DNA of 30,030 nt from Methanolobus sp. UBA118 (GTDB lineage: Archaea; Halobacteriota; Methanosarcinia; Methanosarcinales; Methanosarcinaceae), in the NCBI GenBank assembly GCA_002508635.1, contig DACO01000123.1, positions 1-30,030 of the forward strand. Direction: 5' to 3'. Position 1 is the stretch's first letter, and each line of letters starts with the position of its first letter. Position numbers and translations under genes: made by a program. Shown in pieces: positions 1 to 8,900 of this stretch. A model generated the notes under the pieces. The model did not search any database. It was not told where the DNA came from and worked only from the letters and a program-made list of their open reading frames with translations.

Positions 1-1236
1 ATCATCAAGATAGACAAGCATATTTCCCCGGTTCTTCGCCCTTTCGATCAAAATAGAGTCTGTGAGAGGGTCCATTTCCGCCCTTCTTTCCGGGGGCTGG
101 TCTTCCAGGAACTCATCGATCTTTTCAAGGAATACATCCAGATCACGCACTTTACCAAGCACCTTTCTCGTGGATTTTATGTTTTTGTAATAATCGGATA
201 TATCCTTCATATCAAGGTAATCTTCCAGAACCTCGATGGCAGAACGCATGCGCATGGCAGCAACCCTCATATCATGAAGTTCCTCGGTATCCCTTCCGAC
301 CTTGGTGCCTCTTTCGTGCTCGACCATTTTACCGAAATGGTACATCAGGAGTTTGCGTGCAGCTTCACGCATCGTATCATCCGCTTTGACATTTGTCTTT
401 TTCATGAAAATGAAATCTGAAAAAGGAACTCTGGCCTTAGTTTCATCTGCTGCAGAGACGGAAGTCACATCTTTTTCAGACTCCTGCTTATCGGCCTTTT
501 CAGCTACCTGATCATCTATAACTGCATCCTCTTCAGCTTTCACACTATCGTTAAAGGCACGGGTCTCATCCGGCAGATTTGCATCATCAAATGCGTCTTC
601 TCTGGTTTCTGTGACCTCGTTGAGACCATGCCCGACGGTTACAAAGGTCTCGTCGTCTTTATCAGACCCGGAATATTCAGACTTGTCCGGATGTCCGGGC
701 AAAAGATTGGTCAGAAGTATACCTGCAAATGTTCTCATAACGGAACCATCCCTGATATTGTTATCATTATATTTATCCTCCGGCATGTTTATGTTTTTTG
801 TAAAAACAGATGTGTCTTCCATAATACGTCCCTGGTAAAGATAATAAGCAGCATGATAATTGACAAACAAATTGATCATCAACAGGAATATTCCCAGAGA
901 ATAAGGCACTACTGCATATGCGAGCTCCGGATAGAACCAGCTTTCAGGATATAATACAGAAAATAGCAAAAGACCGGCTGTGGAAAGAAAAACACCTGCC
1001 AGGAAGGATCTGCTGCTAAAAGGAGTATTCTTTAGCACACTCAGGTTGATTCCCGCCATGGTCAGCATAAGCCCGAGTCCTGTAAGGATACATGAGATCA
1101 TGATCACCTGAGGTTCGGAATATCTTGATACCTCCGCAACCATAACAAAAAGTATTCCTGTCATTGAAAAAACAAGACCAGCGAAAAAAGAAAACACTGC
1201 TAAAGCAGTTTGTCCGGATCGTTCTGGAGATGACAC
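1..1236 (-). CDS. Membrane-anchored CHAD-domain protein (C-terminus cut off by the window edge)
   Basis: My translation of the minus strand from the GTG at 1236 is open for 412 codons to the window edge. Four hydrophobic segments lie at about residues 11-32, 45-62, 78-95 and 107-125. An acidic, low-complexity linker follows, and a CHAD domain starts near residue 283. Its signature is visible (a DTMREAARKLL helix, then HDMRVAAMRMRSAIEVL near 319, and later VRDLDVF), with the conserved His and Arg residues of the family. CHAD domains are known polyphosphate-binding helical modules, so this is probably a membrane-tethered polyphosphate-binding protein (inference). The start is supported by AGGTG five bases upstream of the GTG. 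It follows the ferredoxin gene by 42 bases on the same strand and is probably co-transcribed. The remaining CHAD helices lie outside the window. Confidence 0.85.
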   Translation of the reverse strand, partial: MSSPERSGQTALAVFSFFAGLVFSMTGILFVMVAEVSRYSEPQVIMISCILTGLGLMLTMAGINLSVLKNTPFSSRSFLAGVFLSTAGLLLFSVLYPESWFYPELAYAVVPYSLGIFLLMINLFVNYHAAYYLYQGRIMEDTSVFTKNINMPEDKYNDNNIRDGSVMRTFAGILLTNLLPGHPDKSEYSGSDKDDETFVTVGHGLNEVTETREDAFDDANLPDETRAFNDSVKAEEDAVIDDQVAEKADKQESEKDVTSVSAADETKARVPFSDFIFMKKTNVKADDTMREAARKLLMYHFGKMVEHERGTKVGRDTEELHDMRVAAMRMRSAIEVLEDYLDMKDISDYYKNIKSTRKVLGKVRDLDVFLEKIDEFLEDQPPERRAEMDPLTDSILIERAKNRGNMLVYLDD

Positions 1237-1278
1237 TGTAACACCTGGATAATCGAATAGACCGGCTTTGCTTTAATA

Positions 1279-1662
1279 TTATAATTTCAAATGTTTCATT
1301 TCCTTGATGGTCTTTCTGATTATCCGGTCCTGCATCTTTAGCTGGCGCATCCTGTTCTTTACCATACGCTTTCTGGACTTTTTGTTTTTGGATTTTTCAA
1401 GTCCCTTTTTCAGTGACTTGATATTAGATTCCACTTCAAGTTCCACAATTTCCTTGTTCTTCAGGATAGCTTTGACCGGACATATCTTGATACATTTGCC
1501 ACAGTTGATACAAATATCATTATCGATCAATGCCTTTCCCTTATTCATGGAAATCGCATCAACAGGGCATTTTTTAACACACTTTTTGCATGAAACACAT
1601 TTCTTTTTAATTACCAGGGGCACAGTATCAACTCGACATAGTGTATTTATATAGACATTCAT
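1279..1662 (-). CDS. 2x[4Fe-4S] ferredoxin-like protein with a basic C-terminal tail
   Basis: Two back-to-back CxxCxxCxxxCP clusters (KKCVSCKKCVKKCP and DICINCGKCIKICP) occupy roughly residues 19-65 and would hold two [4Fe-4S] clusters for low-potential electron transfer. The last ~50 residues are an unusual Lys/Arg-rich, probably helical tail absent from ordinary bacterial-type ferredoxins; it may bind nucleic acid, polyphosphate or a partner protein (inference). The ATG at 1662 has no ribosome binding site. A good TATA element sits inside the first codons, about 27 bases before an in-frame GTG at 1623, so the true product may start there (VPLVIKKKC) from a leaderless mRNA. I keep the longer reading for the coordinates. 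The CHAD gene lies 42 bases downstream. Confidence 0.85.
   Translation of the reverse strand: MNVYINTLCRVDTVPLVIKKKCVSCKKCVKKCPVDAISMNKGKALIDNDICINCGKCIKICPVKAILKNKEIVELEVESNIKSLKKGLEKSKNKKSRKRMVKNRMRQLKMQDRIIRKTIKEMKHLKL
1644..1654 (-). promoter_or_regulatory. TATA box for the ferredoxin-CHAD transcription unit
   Basis: On the minus strand CTATATAAATA matches the archaeal TATA consensus. Its centre is about 27 bases from the in-frame GTG at 1623, the spacing expected for a leaderless transcript starting at that codon. A second TATA-like element (CTATATACA) lies further upstream near 1695-1703 and could serve the ATG at 1662 instead. Confidence 0.5.
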
Positions 1663-1723
1663 AATTAAACAATAAAAGCATTTCTTAAGGAATTGTATAT
1701 AGTGAACAATAAAATAAATAGAA

Positions 1724-1734
1724 CATATAAAAAG
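1724..1734 (+). promoter_or_regulatory. TATA box for the PPK2 gene
   Basis: CATATAAAAAG fits an archaeal TATA element. It would place the transcript start near 1757, giving a leader of about 65 bases before the ATG at 1821. The surrounding 158-base divergent gap is AT-rich. Confidence 0.45.
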
Positions 1735-1820
1735 ACGCTAATATCAATAGGTATTGAATAGATTAAAAAACTTATTTCCATAGATAAATTATCGTATTAG
1801 CTAAAAATAGTAGTGATTAA

Positions 1821-3308
1821 ATGCTTGATAAGGTGGACCTGTCAAAAAGTATAGAAAAGGACGAATATGAAGACCTGATCGATGAGTTCACCATACGGCT
1901 TGGTGAACTACAGAGAAAGGCCTGGAAGCTGGGAATACCCGTAATTGTCGTTTTTGAAGGATGGCATGCATCCGGTATGGCAGAGATAATAAACCGATTT
2001 CTTATGCCTCTCAATCCCATGGGATTCGAACTCCATACCACAGGAAAACCATGCGCACAGGAATTGAGAAAACCCCTGATATGGAGATTCTGGACAAAGA
2101 TCCCTGCAAGGGGTGAGATTGCCATCTTTGACAGAAGCTGGTACCGCAGGGCACTCCTTGAACATTTCATACATGACATACCCGAAAAAGAGATCACAAA
2201 TTGTCTCAAAGGAATAACATATTTTGAAAAGCAACTTGCAGATGACGGTTACCTTATATTCAAGTTTTTCCTGCACATCAGCAAAGAAGTACAGCAAAAA
2301 AGATTTGAATATATAAATGGCAAAGGCATTCCACTTTTCATTTCCGAAGAAGAGGAACAGGACTATATCAAAGAATACGACAGGCTAATGCCTTTGACCG
2401 AAAAAATGCTTGAAAGGACAGACACATCCCATGCTCCGTGGAATATAACAGAGGCAAATGATCTCAATTTTGCAACTGTCAGGATCATGGCTACATTTAT
2501 ACAGGCTCTGGAGAACAGAATCGCAAAGGTGGAAGAAAAACACAAAGAGTCGGAAAATAAAAGAGACCATACATACAGCAATAAGTCACTTAAGCCTTCG
2601 ATACTGGAAACAGTTGATCTTAGCAGGAAACTGTCAGACCATGAATATAAGAAAATGAAAGGGGAATATCAGGAAAGGCTAAGGAGCCTGCAATACAGGC
2701 TTTTCATGCAGAACAGACCACTGATACTGGTCTTTGAGGGCTGGGATGCATCCGGTAAAGGCGGAGGCATAAAACGGCTGGTACAGGTGATGAACCCGAG
2801 ACTATACAGAGTGATACCCATCGGAGTTCCTTCTGACGTGGAGCTTTCACATCACTATATGTGGAGATTCTATAACGAAATACCTGAAGCAGGCCATATG
2901 GCGATCTTTGACAGGAGCTGGTATGGCAGGGTACTGGTCGAAAGGGTTGAGAATCTCTGCACCGACCGGGAATGGAAACGTGCCTACAGGGAAATAAACG
3001 AATTCGAGGAGATACTTGCCAATCACGGAACTATCGTATTGAAGTTCTGGATGCACATAGACCGGGAAGAGCAGCTCCACAGGTTCAAAAAAAGAGAAAA
3101 AATACCTCATAAAAGATGGAAGATCACTGAAGACGACTGGAAGAACAGGGAAAAGTGGGACCTGTACGAAGAAGCAGCAAATGAGATGCTGCAAAAGACC
3201 AGTACCACCTATGCACCCTGGACCATTGTTGAAGGTAATAATAAGAAATATGCAAGGGTAAAGGTACTCAGGACGGTTGTGGAAAAACTGGAACAGGAAC
3301 TCGAATGA
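1821..3308 (+). CDS. pap: Two-domain PPK2-family polyphosphate:nucleotide phosphotransferase (polyphosphate:AMP phosphotransferase type)
   Basis: The 495 residues hold two tandem PPK2 domains, about 1-235 and 262-495. The second has an intact P-loop (FEGWDASGKGG, 305-315) and the DRSWYGRVLVERVE motif (364 on). The first keeps DRSWY (104-108), but its P-loop reads FEGWHASGMAE: the conserved Asp is His49 and the nucleotide-binding Lys is Met53. It is therefore probably a non-catalytic structural half. In the family, the two-domain class transfers phosphate from polyphosphate to AMP through its C-terminal domain, and this layout matches. The likely reaction is polyP(n) + AMP -> polyP(n-1) + ADP in the cytoplasm; the exact nucleotide preference cannot be read from sequence. 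The gene is convergent with the CYTH-HD gene, with only 12 bases between stop codons, and lies near a CHAD gene, which supports a role in polyphosphate metabolism. Confidence 0.93.
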   Translation: MLDKVDLSKSIEKDEYEDLIDEFTIRLGELQRKAWKLGIPVIVVFEGWHASGMAEIINRFLMPLNPMGFELHTTGKPCAQELRKPLIWRFWTKIPARGEIAIFDRSWYRRALLEHFIHDIPEKEITNCLKGITYFEKQLADDGYLIFKFFLHISKEVQQKRFEYINGKGIPLFISEEEEQDYIKEYDRLMPLTEKMLERTDTSHAPWNITEANDLNFATVRIMATFIQALENRIAKVEEKHKESENKRDHTYSNKSLKPSILETVDLSRKLSDHEYKKMKGEYQERLRSLQYRLFMQNRPLILVFEGWDASGKGGGIKRLVQVMNPRLYRVIPIGVPSDVELSHHYMWRFYNEIPEAGHMAIFDRSWYGRVLVERVENLCTDREWKRAYREINEFEEILANHGTIVLKFWMHIDREEQLHRFKKREKIPHKRWKITEDDWKNREKWDLYEEAANEMLQKTSTTYAPWTIVEGNNKKYARVKVLRTVVEKLEQELE

Positions 3309-3320
3309 AATTAGAAAACT

Positions 3321-4571
3321 TTATGCAATCGGCCTGAATTTAACCGGCATGTCAATTACAAGAACCCACAGATCACTCTTTTTCTCCGCTCTGCGAGCAT
3401 CTATCTCTGACCCCGGCCCTTTTACCTCAATGATAACATCTTTATTCCTGATATTTATATTACTGATAGCACTATCCATGCGGCTGTAATCCATCCCGTC
3501 GGCAATCCTGAGGATCGCTGCCATTCTCAGAATGTCATCTCTCATTTTTTGAGGCAATGCAGAGAACTTCTTTTTAACAAAAAGCTTTGCCAGTTTGTCC
3601 TCGTGAATTTTCTTTTTATGGAGAAAAGTTGTCCACGGAAGTATCAGATACAGTGGGAATGGTATCTCTGCAGGGGACTGGCTCAGAAGTATATCCCTGC
3701 CTGCTTTATGATGCCCCTTCACATCGGTGCTTACTCCTACATCATGGACAAGTGCAACCATTATCATTGTGTCCCTGAGGTCCGGGTCCAGACGGTGCAC
3801 GGATAGCAGCTCGTCAAAGAGTGCAAGGGAGTTTTCAGTAACCTTTCTTGCATGATCCCTTTCAACATCATAGTCATCCAGTAACTCAGTAAAAGGTATT
3901 GGATCGATCTTTTTCCTGGAGGGAACTTTCCCGTAATCAAGTTTTCCTGCAGTCCTGGAAATGTTCTCACGCCAGAGTTCAAGTCCGTTGTCAAACTTTG
4001 AACTGCTGCCCGGCATCAATCCAAAATGCCCGACCATCACCTCTGCAAGGGATTGGAGCTCATTTTCACTACCTTCCTGTAGTTCCACCTCAACTTCAAG
4101 GTAGGCTTTTTCATTCCCCTTACATTTAATAACAACATCATCAAGACTTAGCTCGGCAACATTTCTGGAATCATCCATAAGGTCACAACTTGTCCTTTCG
4201 TGTATAACTTCAAATAAAGAGAATAATTTGCCAGAGCCTATCACATTTAAAACAAAACTCTTAAGCCTTCCCTCATCGAGTTCGGAGACTTCACATTTTT
4301 CCGGAACTACAACTTCTATCTCTTCACGCTTCCGGATAACAGAATCTGTCTTTTCAAGCGATTTTAGAGTATAGGTGATCTTCCCGGGTTTTTCCCTGCA
4401 TCTGAAAGAATAGCCTGCTGAATACAAAGCCATATCCAGCGTATCAAAATAAGTGTCTTTGAAATTGCTTTTTATTCTGTTAGCAACAGTAAATGTATCA
4501 ATGGAATCAATGCTTGAAAGTTTTTCAAAAACAACTTCATCAGACAACAGGAACTTGGCTTCTATCTCCAT
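3321..4571 (-). CDS. CYTH (triphosphate tunnel) domain fused to a Ppx/GppA-like HD domain
   Basis: The N-terminal ~200 residues form a CYTH domain. It opens with the diagnostic ExExK (MEIEAKF) and has TYFDT, RCREKPG, AELSLDDV and a YLEVEVEL strand, whose alternating acids line the metal/triphosphate tunnel. The C-terminal ~180 residues are an HD domain with a DHA helix, the HD pair (VHDVGV), GHHKAG and RMAAILRIADGMDYSRM. The last motif resembles the HD-like C-terminal domain of exopolyphosphatase/GppA enzymes. CYTH enzymes hydrolyse inorganic triphosphate or long phosphate chains, so the fusion suggests a polyphosphate- or triphosphate-hydrolysing enzyme (inference). I chose the ATG at 4571: GAGG lies six bases upstream and the protein then begins exactly at the CYTH motif. 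Upstream ATGs at 4574 and 4583 are possible. Confidence 0.88.
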   Translation of the reverse strand: MEIEAKFLLSDEVVFEKLSSIDSIDTFTVANRIKSNFKDTYFDTLDMALYSAGYSFRCREKPGKITYTLKSLEKTDSVIRKREEIEVVVPEKCEVSELDEGRLKSFVLNVIGSGKLFSLFEVIHERTSCDLMDDSRNVAELSLDDVVIKCKGNEKAYLEVEVELQEGSENELQSLAEVMVGHFGLMPGSSSKFDNGLELWRENISRTAGKLDYGKVPSRKKIDPIPFTELLDDYDVERDHARKVTENSLALFDELLSVHRLDPDLRDTMIMVALVHDVGVSTDVKGHHKAGRDILLSQSPAEIPFPLYLILPWTTFLHKKKIHEDKLAKLFVKKKFSALPQKMRDDILRMAAILRIADGMDYSRMDSAISNINIRNKDVIIEVKGPGSEIDARRAEKKSDLWVLVIDMPVKFRPIA

Positions 4572-4658
4572 CATTCGCCTCATTAGAAATACGTTCGCAA
4601 AGATAAAACCTTTTCCTTATCTGAAACTAAGGACTCTCATCCAGATAATTCGAAGATA

Positions 4659-5258
4659 TTAACAGATTTTCCGGTACAGTTGTGCGTTGGAAACTATCGG
4701 TTCGAAATAGTCCTCAAGCTCTTCCGGCATTTTCTGGGTCTGCTCCATGGCAAGGTATCCTCCGTCCAGGGCATCATGGAACATCCTGATAACCTCTATC
4801 CGTTCACTCTCCTGGAAATGCAGCAGTACGTTCTTACAGAGTATAAGGTTCAGACCCTTACGTATGGGCTGCAGTTCCAGAAGATCATGTTTTGTGAAAG
4901 AAACACTCTTTCTAATCTCTTCAGAAATAACGAAATGCCCGGGCTCATCGGCCGGTGAGAAGTACTTTTCAAAGATATCTTTCGGTATTCTCTGAACCTG
5001 CTCCCGGGGATAGACACCACTGCTGATAATATCACCAAAAAGATTACTGTTATCAATATCAGTTGCATGTATCTTCACATTCCTGAAGATCATACCCATA
5101 TTCTCACGCAGCACCATGGCAAGTGAATAGGGTTCAGGTCCCATGGCACAGCCGGCATCCCAGATATGTATATACCGACGGGTTCTCAGTTCAGGAATAA
5201 CGTGATCCCGGATCATCTCAAGTGTCTGCATATCCCTGAAAAAGTATGTAAAAGCCAT
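4659..5258 (-). CDS. cheR: CheR-type chemoreceptor glutamate methyltransferase lacking the N-terminal helical domain
   Basis: At 199 residues this is much shorter than typical CheR (about 270-290). It starts directly at the linker equivalent to TxFFR (TYFFRDMQTLEMI), then has the SAM-binding motif WDAGCAMGPEPYSLAM (33-48; the usual GEEPY reads GPEPY), an HATDID strand and LILCKNVLLHF near 140-150, the equivalent of the bacterial CRNVLIYF. CheR transfers methyl groups from SAM to glutamates in receptor signalling helices for adaptation. The N-terminal all-helical domain that helps bind receptors is absent; an in-frame TAG lies upstream of the ATG, so the short form is not simply a missed start. 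It lies 136 bases downstream of cheW on the same strand and has its own TATA-like elements. Confidence 0.88.
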   Translation of the reverse strand: MAFTYFFRDMQTLEMIRDHVIPELRTRRYIHIWDAGCAMGPEPYSLAMVLRENMGMIFRNVKIHATDIDNSNLFGDIISSGVYPREQVQRIPKDIFEKYFSPADEPGHFVISEEIRKSVSFTKHDLLELQPIRKGLNLILCKNVLLHFQESERIEVIRMFHDALDGGYLAMEQTQKMPEELEDYFEPIVSNAQLYRKIC

Positions 5259-5318
5259 ATTATATCTCTGAAGAGTGTAACAAAGAAATAGTACTATATA
5301 ATAAAATAACTAAGTCAT

Positions 5319-5328
5319 TATATAAATT
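5319..5328 (-). promoter_or_regulatory. TATA box in front of cheR
   Basis: AATTTATATA on the minus strand lies in the AT-rich cheW-cheR gap and would start transcription near 5292, about 34 bases before the cheR ATG. A second TATA-like stretch (TTATTATATAG) is nearer the gene. cheR could also be reached by read-through from cheW. Confidence 0.4.
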
Positions 5329-5394
5329 ATTTGGTTTTAAATTTGCAAAACATCAGACATATGCTGAAAAAAGAAAGCTAAAATCCCCTGCCTG

Positions 5395-5886
5395 TCAGGC
5401 AAGGGCAGCCACTTCATTCATTTCCTCGATTGTCAGAACCCTGGCAAGATCCAGCAGTATCAGAAGACGCTCATTGATCTTTCCGACACCTTTGATATAA
5501 TCCCTGCTGATCTGCGAAAGCACGAGGTCAGGTGCCGGTTCCACACTGGATTTGGGGATTCTTAATACCTCATTGACAGAGTCTACGATCATACCCACAA
5601 CATTGTTCCCTATCTCAACGACGATAACCCTGGAATTATCATCGGCATCCTTCAGGTTGAGGTTGAATCTTTTTTCGAGGTTTACAACCACAATTACATT
5701 TCCGCGAAGGTTGATAACACCCTCAACAAAATCAGGAGATTGAGGGATCTGAGTTATCTCAGGCATCCTGATTATCTCCTGTACCTTTACAATCTCGACA
5801 CCGAATTCCTCGCCACCAAGCTGGAAGATTACCAGCTGAAGCAGATCTTCGGTCACATTTGTTCCATCAAATGACAGTTCGTCCAT
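5395..5886 (-). CDS. cheW: CheW chemotaxis coupling protein
   Basis: This is a typical full-length CheW (163 residues). After a short acidic lead, LLQLVIFQLGGEEFGVEIVKVQEIIR opens the first SH3-like subdomain, followed by PEITQIPQSPDFVEGVINLRGNVIVVVNLEKRF, the conserved NLRG core that contacts receptor and CheA. VVGMIVDSVNEVLRIP and YIKGVGKINERLLILLDLARVL complete the fold. CheW links receptor tips to the CheA kinase, but no CheA is present in this window. A GAGG ribosome binding site precedes the ATG. The gene starts 20 bases after the chemoreceptor stop codon, so the two are almost certainly one operon. Confidence 0.95.
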   Translation of the reverse strand: MDELSFDGTNVTEDLLQLVIFQLGGEEFGVEIVKVQEIIRMPEITQIPQSPDFVEGVINLRGNVIVVVNLEKRFNLNLKDADDNSRVIVVEIGNNVVGMIVDSVNEVLRIPKSSVEPAPDLVLSQISRDYIKGVGKINERLLILLDLARVLTIEEMNEVAALA

Positions 5887-5906
5887 AGATTTTCCTCACA
5901 ACGTGA

Positions 5907-8900
5907 TCAGACAAGAGCACTGTCCTTTGGCCCCATTTCAATTTCGTCCTGTTTCTTCTCAGGAGCATCCGGACCACTTCCCGGTGAGGTAGTTCCGCCT
6001 GCTATCATTTCATCGAGCATGAACTTATCGACCACAGACTTCATCTCACCTGCAAGCAGAGCAAGGTCTTCAGCCGATCTTGAAAGTTCCTGCATTGTAG
6101 CGGTTTGCTCCTGTACGGCTGCAGATGCTTCTTCAGTACCTGCTGCAGATTCCTCAGAGATCGCACTGACCTCTTCGACAGAAGATGTAACCTCTTCAAT
6201 GGATGCGGACTGCTCCTGTGCAGCGGCTGCAATGTCCTGTACCATACTTGCGATCAGATCACCGGCAGAGACAACCTTCTCGATAACACTGGCAGCTTCA
6301 TTCAGTGCATCGGCTCCAGTAGACACCTCTTCAGATCCCTGCTGCATTGAAGTTACAGCATTGGAAGTGCCTTCCTGGATCTGATAGATCAATCCTGCTA
6401 TCTGTTTGGCAGCATTTCCGGAATCCTCTGCAAGCTTTCTGACCTCATCGGCAACTACCGCAAATCCTCTGCCGTGCTCTCCCGCACGGGCAGCTTCGAT
6501 CGCTGCATTAAGGGCAAGCAGGTTTGTCTGGTCAGCAATATTGGTAATGAGATTGACGATCTCCCCGATCTGCTTGGATTTGCCGTCAAGTTCCATAATA
6601 ACCTGTGATGATTCGGAGGATGCTTCCTTGATGCCATCCATCTTTACAAGCAGGTCTCTGGCTATGGTACCAAGATTGTGGATTAGTTCATTGGACTCTT
6701 TTGCGGTTTCAGCAGCCTTCTGTGAGTTGGTGGCTACTTCCTGAACGGTCATGGTCATATCAACCATTGCACGTGAGACTTCCTCGGTCTTTCCTGCCTG
6801 GTTCTGTGCACCCTTGGAGATCTCGGAAACCGTATCTGCTATCTGATATGATGAAGATGTCATTTCTTCAACAGATGCAGACATCTCCTCAGCAGTTGAA
6901 GCAACGCTTCTTGAGCTGGTGTTCACAGTGGAGACAACATCGTTCAGTGATTTCCTTGTGTTTTCCACACCATTTGTAAGCATCTGGAACTCGCCTACAC
7001 CCTTAACACGGACAGGACGTGTAAGATCGTTGTTTGAGATCGCATCCAGAACTTCACGGGAATCAGCAATGATAGCCTGAAGATTTTCACCGAAGTTATC
7101 AAGGGCATTGGCGAAATCCTTGAAGTCACCCTCTGTTTCAAAGCTAACCCTGGCATCAAGTCTTCCGTCGGAATATTCATCCACGATCCTGATTGCCTCG
7201 TTCAGCGGTGTTACAAGAGCATCTATTGCTTCATTGACCGCACTGATAGCTTTCTTGTATGCACCGTCATATGCCTGAGCATCTGCCCTGTACTTGAGAT
7301 CACCTGCCTCACAGGCATTACCAAGTTTTACAAACTCTTCACCCAGAGCCTGTATGTTGCTCATCATAGTAATGTAACAGGGGATGAGTTCGTCGTTCTC
7401 AGAACGTTTACCGACCTTTTTGAGTCCTTCAAGATCGCTGAGATCACCCACTGCGATCTTCTTGTTCACATTCATTACAGTAAGGATTCTCTGGCGTATA
7501 CCATTGGTGGCATTTGCAACTTCTGCATATATTCCCTGGTAGTCTCCCTCTACAGCCCTGGTGTGATCGTTATCGACCATGAGCTGCAGAACTTCATTTG
7601 ATTCTACAAGACCACCAAGACCATCGATACAGTCATTAATGTTGTTCTTGATTATGTTGAAATCACCCTTGTATTCATCAGTGATCTTCTCAGGAACCTC
7701 TCCTCTGGAAATACTTTCAACATAGTCAGCAGTCACATTAAGTGGTGCTATGAGAGCATCGAATGCATCATTTACAGTGCTGACAGCTTCATTGAAAAGG
7801 CCATCAAACTTTTCGGGGTCTACTCTATAGTCAAGGTTTCCAGCTTCTGCAGCATGGCCAAGTTCGATGAACTCATCTGCCATTCCTTTTACAGTTTCCA
7901 TGAGCCTGATAGTATATGGAAGGAGTTTATCGTTCTCCGAGCGTTTTCCTACCTTACTGTACTTTTCAAGATCACTGAAATCTCCGGCTGACATAAATTC
8001 GAACGTACGCTGGATGTTAAGCAACCTGTTACGGACCTCATTCACAGCATAGGCATTGTCCTTAAAGATACCAGTATATTCTTCCTCGATACCTGTCTCA
8101 AAATCATTTACAGCGAGTTTGAGCAGAACATCAGTACTCTCATGTAGTGGTTTAGCAATTGCATCAAGTGTTGTGTTAAGGCTTTCGATGATACGTTTGA
8201 AATCACCATCGTGACGGGAAAGATCAGCACGTACATCGACTTTTCCCTCTATACCTGCATCTGCCAGCTTGCCGGAATCCTCAATAAGTGCGTTTATAGC
8301 ATCCACACATGCGTTCAGGTTGTCCTTGAGTTCACCGAAATCACCCTTGTATTCTTTGGTAATGCTTGGTGGTATGTCCCCTTCTGACATCCTGCGGACA
8401 TACTTGGATGCAGCCATGAAGGGTTCGACAATAGCATCCAGAGTATTATTAACAGCCATCAGTATCTCTCTGTTATTGCCACTGAAACTGTCCGCATCAG
8501 CACGTGCAGAAAGGTTACCGTTAACTGTTGCATTGGCAAGCTTGAGTACTTCCTGTGTAACTTCGGTTTCATAGCTGATATCAAATGCGAATTCCAGTGC
8601 ACCGATGACATTGCCATCTCCATCTTTGAGTGCCTTGCCCGTATAGCGAATCGGGATCTCCCCGGAAGGAAGATGTGCCGTTGTGTCTGCAGTGTGTACC
8701 TTATCATCCTTCATTGCCCTGGCCAGGCGGCAGTTTTCTGTATTACAGTGAGGAGTATTGAAAAGTTCATAGCATTTCTTACCCTCACATCCCTCTGGTG
8801 TGCTTCCCAGCATGGATGCACCAGCAGAGTTCATGAACTTGATGGTGAAGTCTTTGTCAATAGCCAGCACGGGTGCCGGAATGTTATTGAGGAAATCAGC

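Noticed and set aside
611..954. Short plus-strand frames at the left end
   Set aside because: They oppose the CHAD-protein frame, which is continuous for 412 codons with membrane helices and CHAD signatures.
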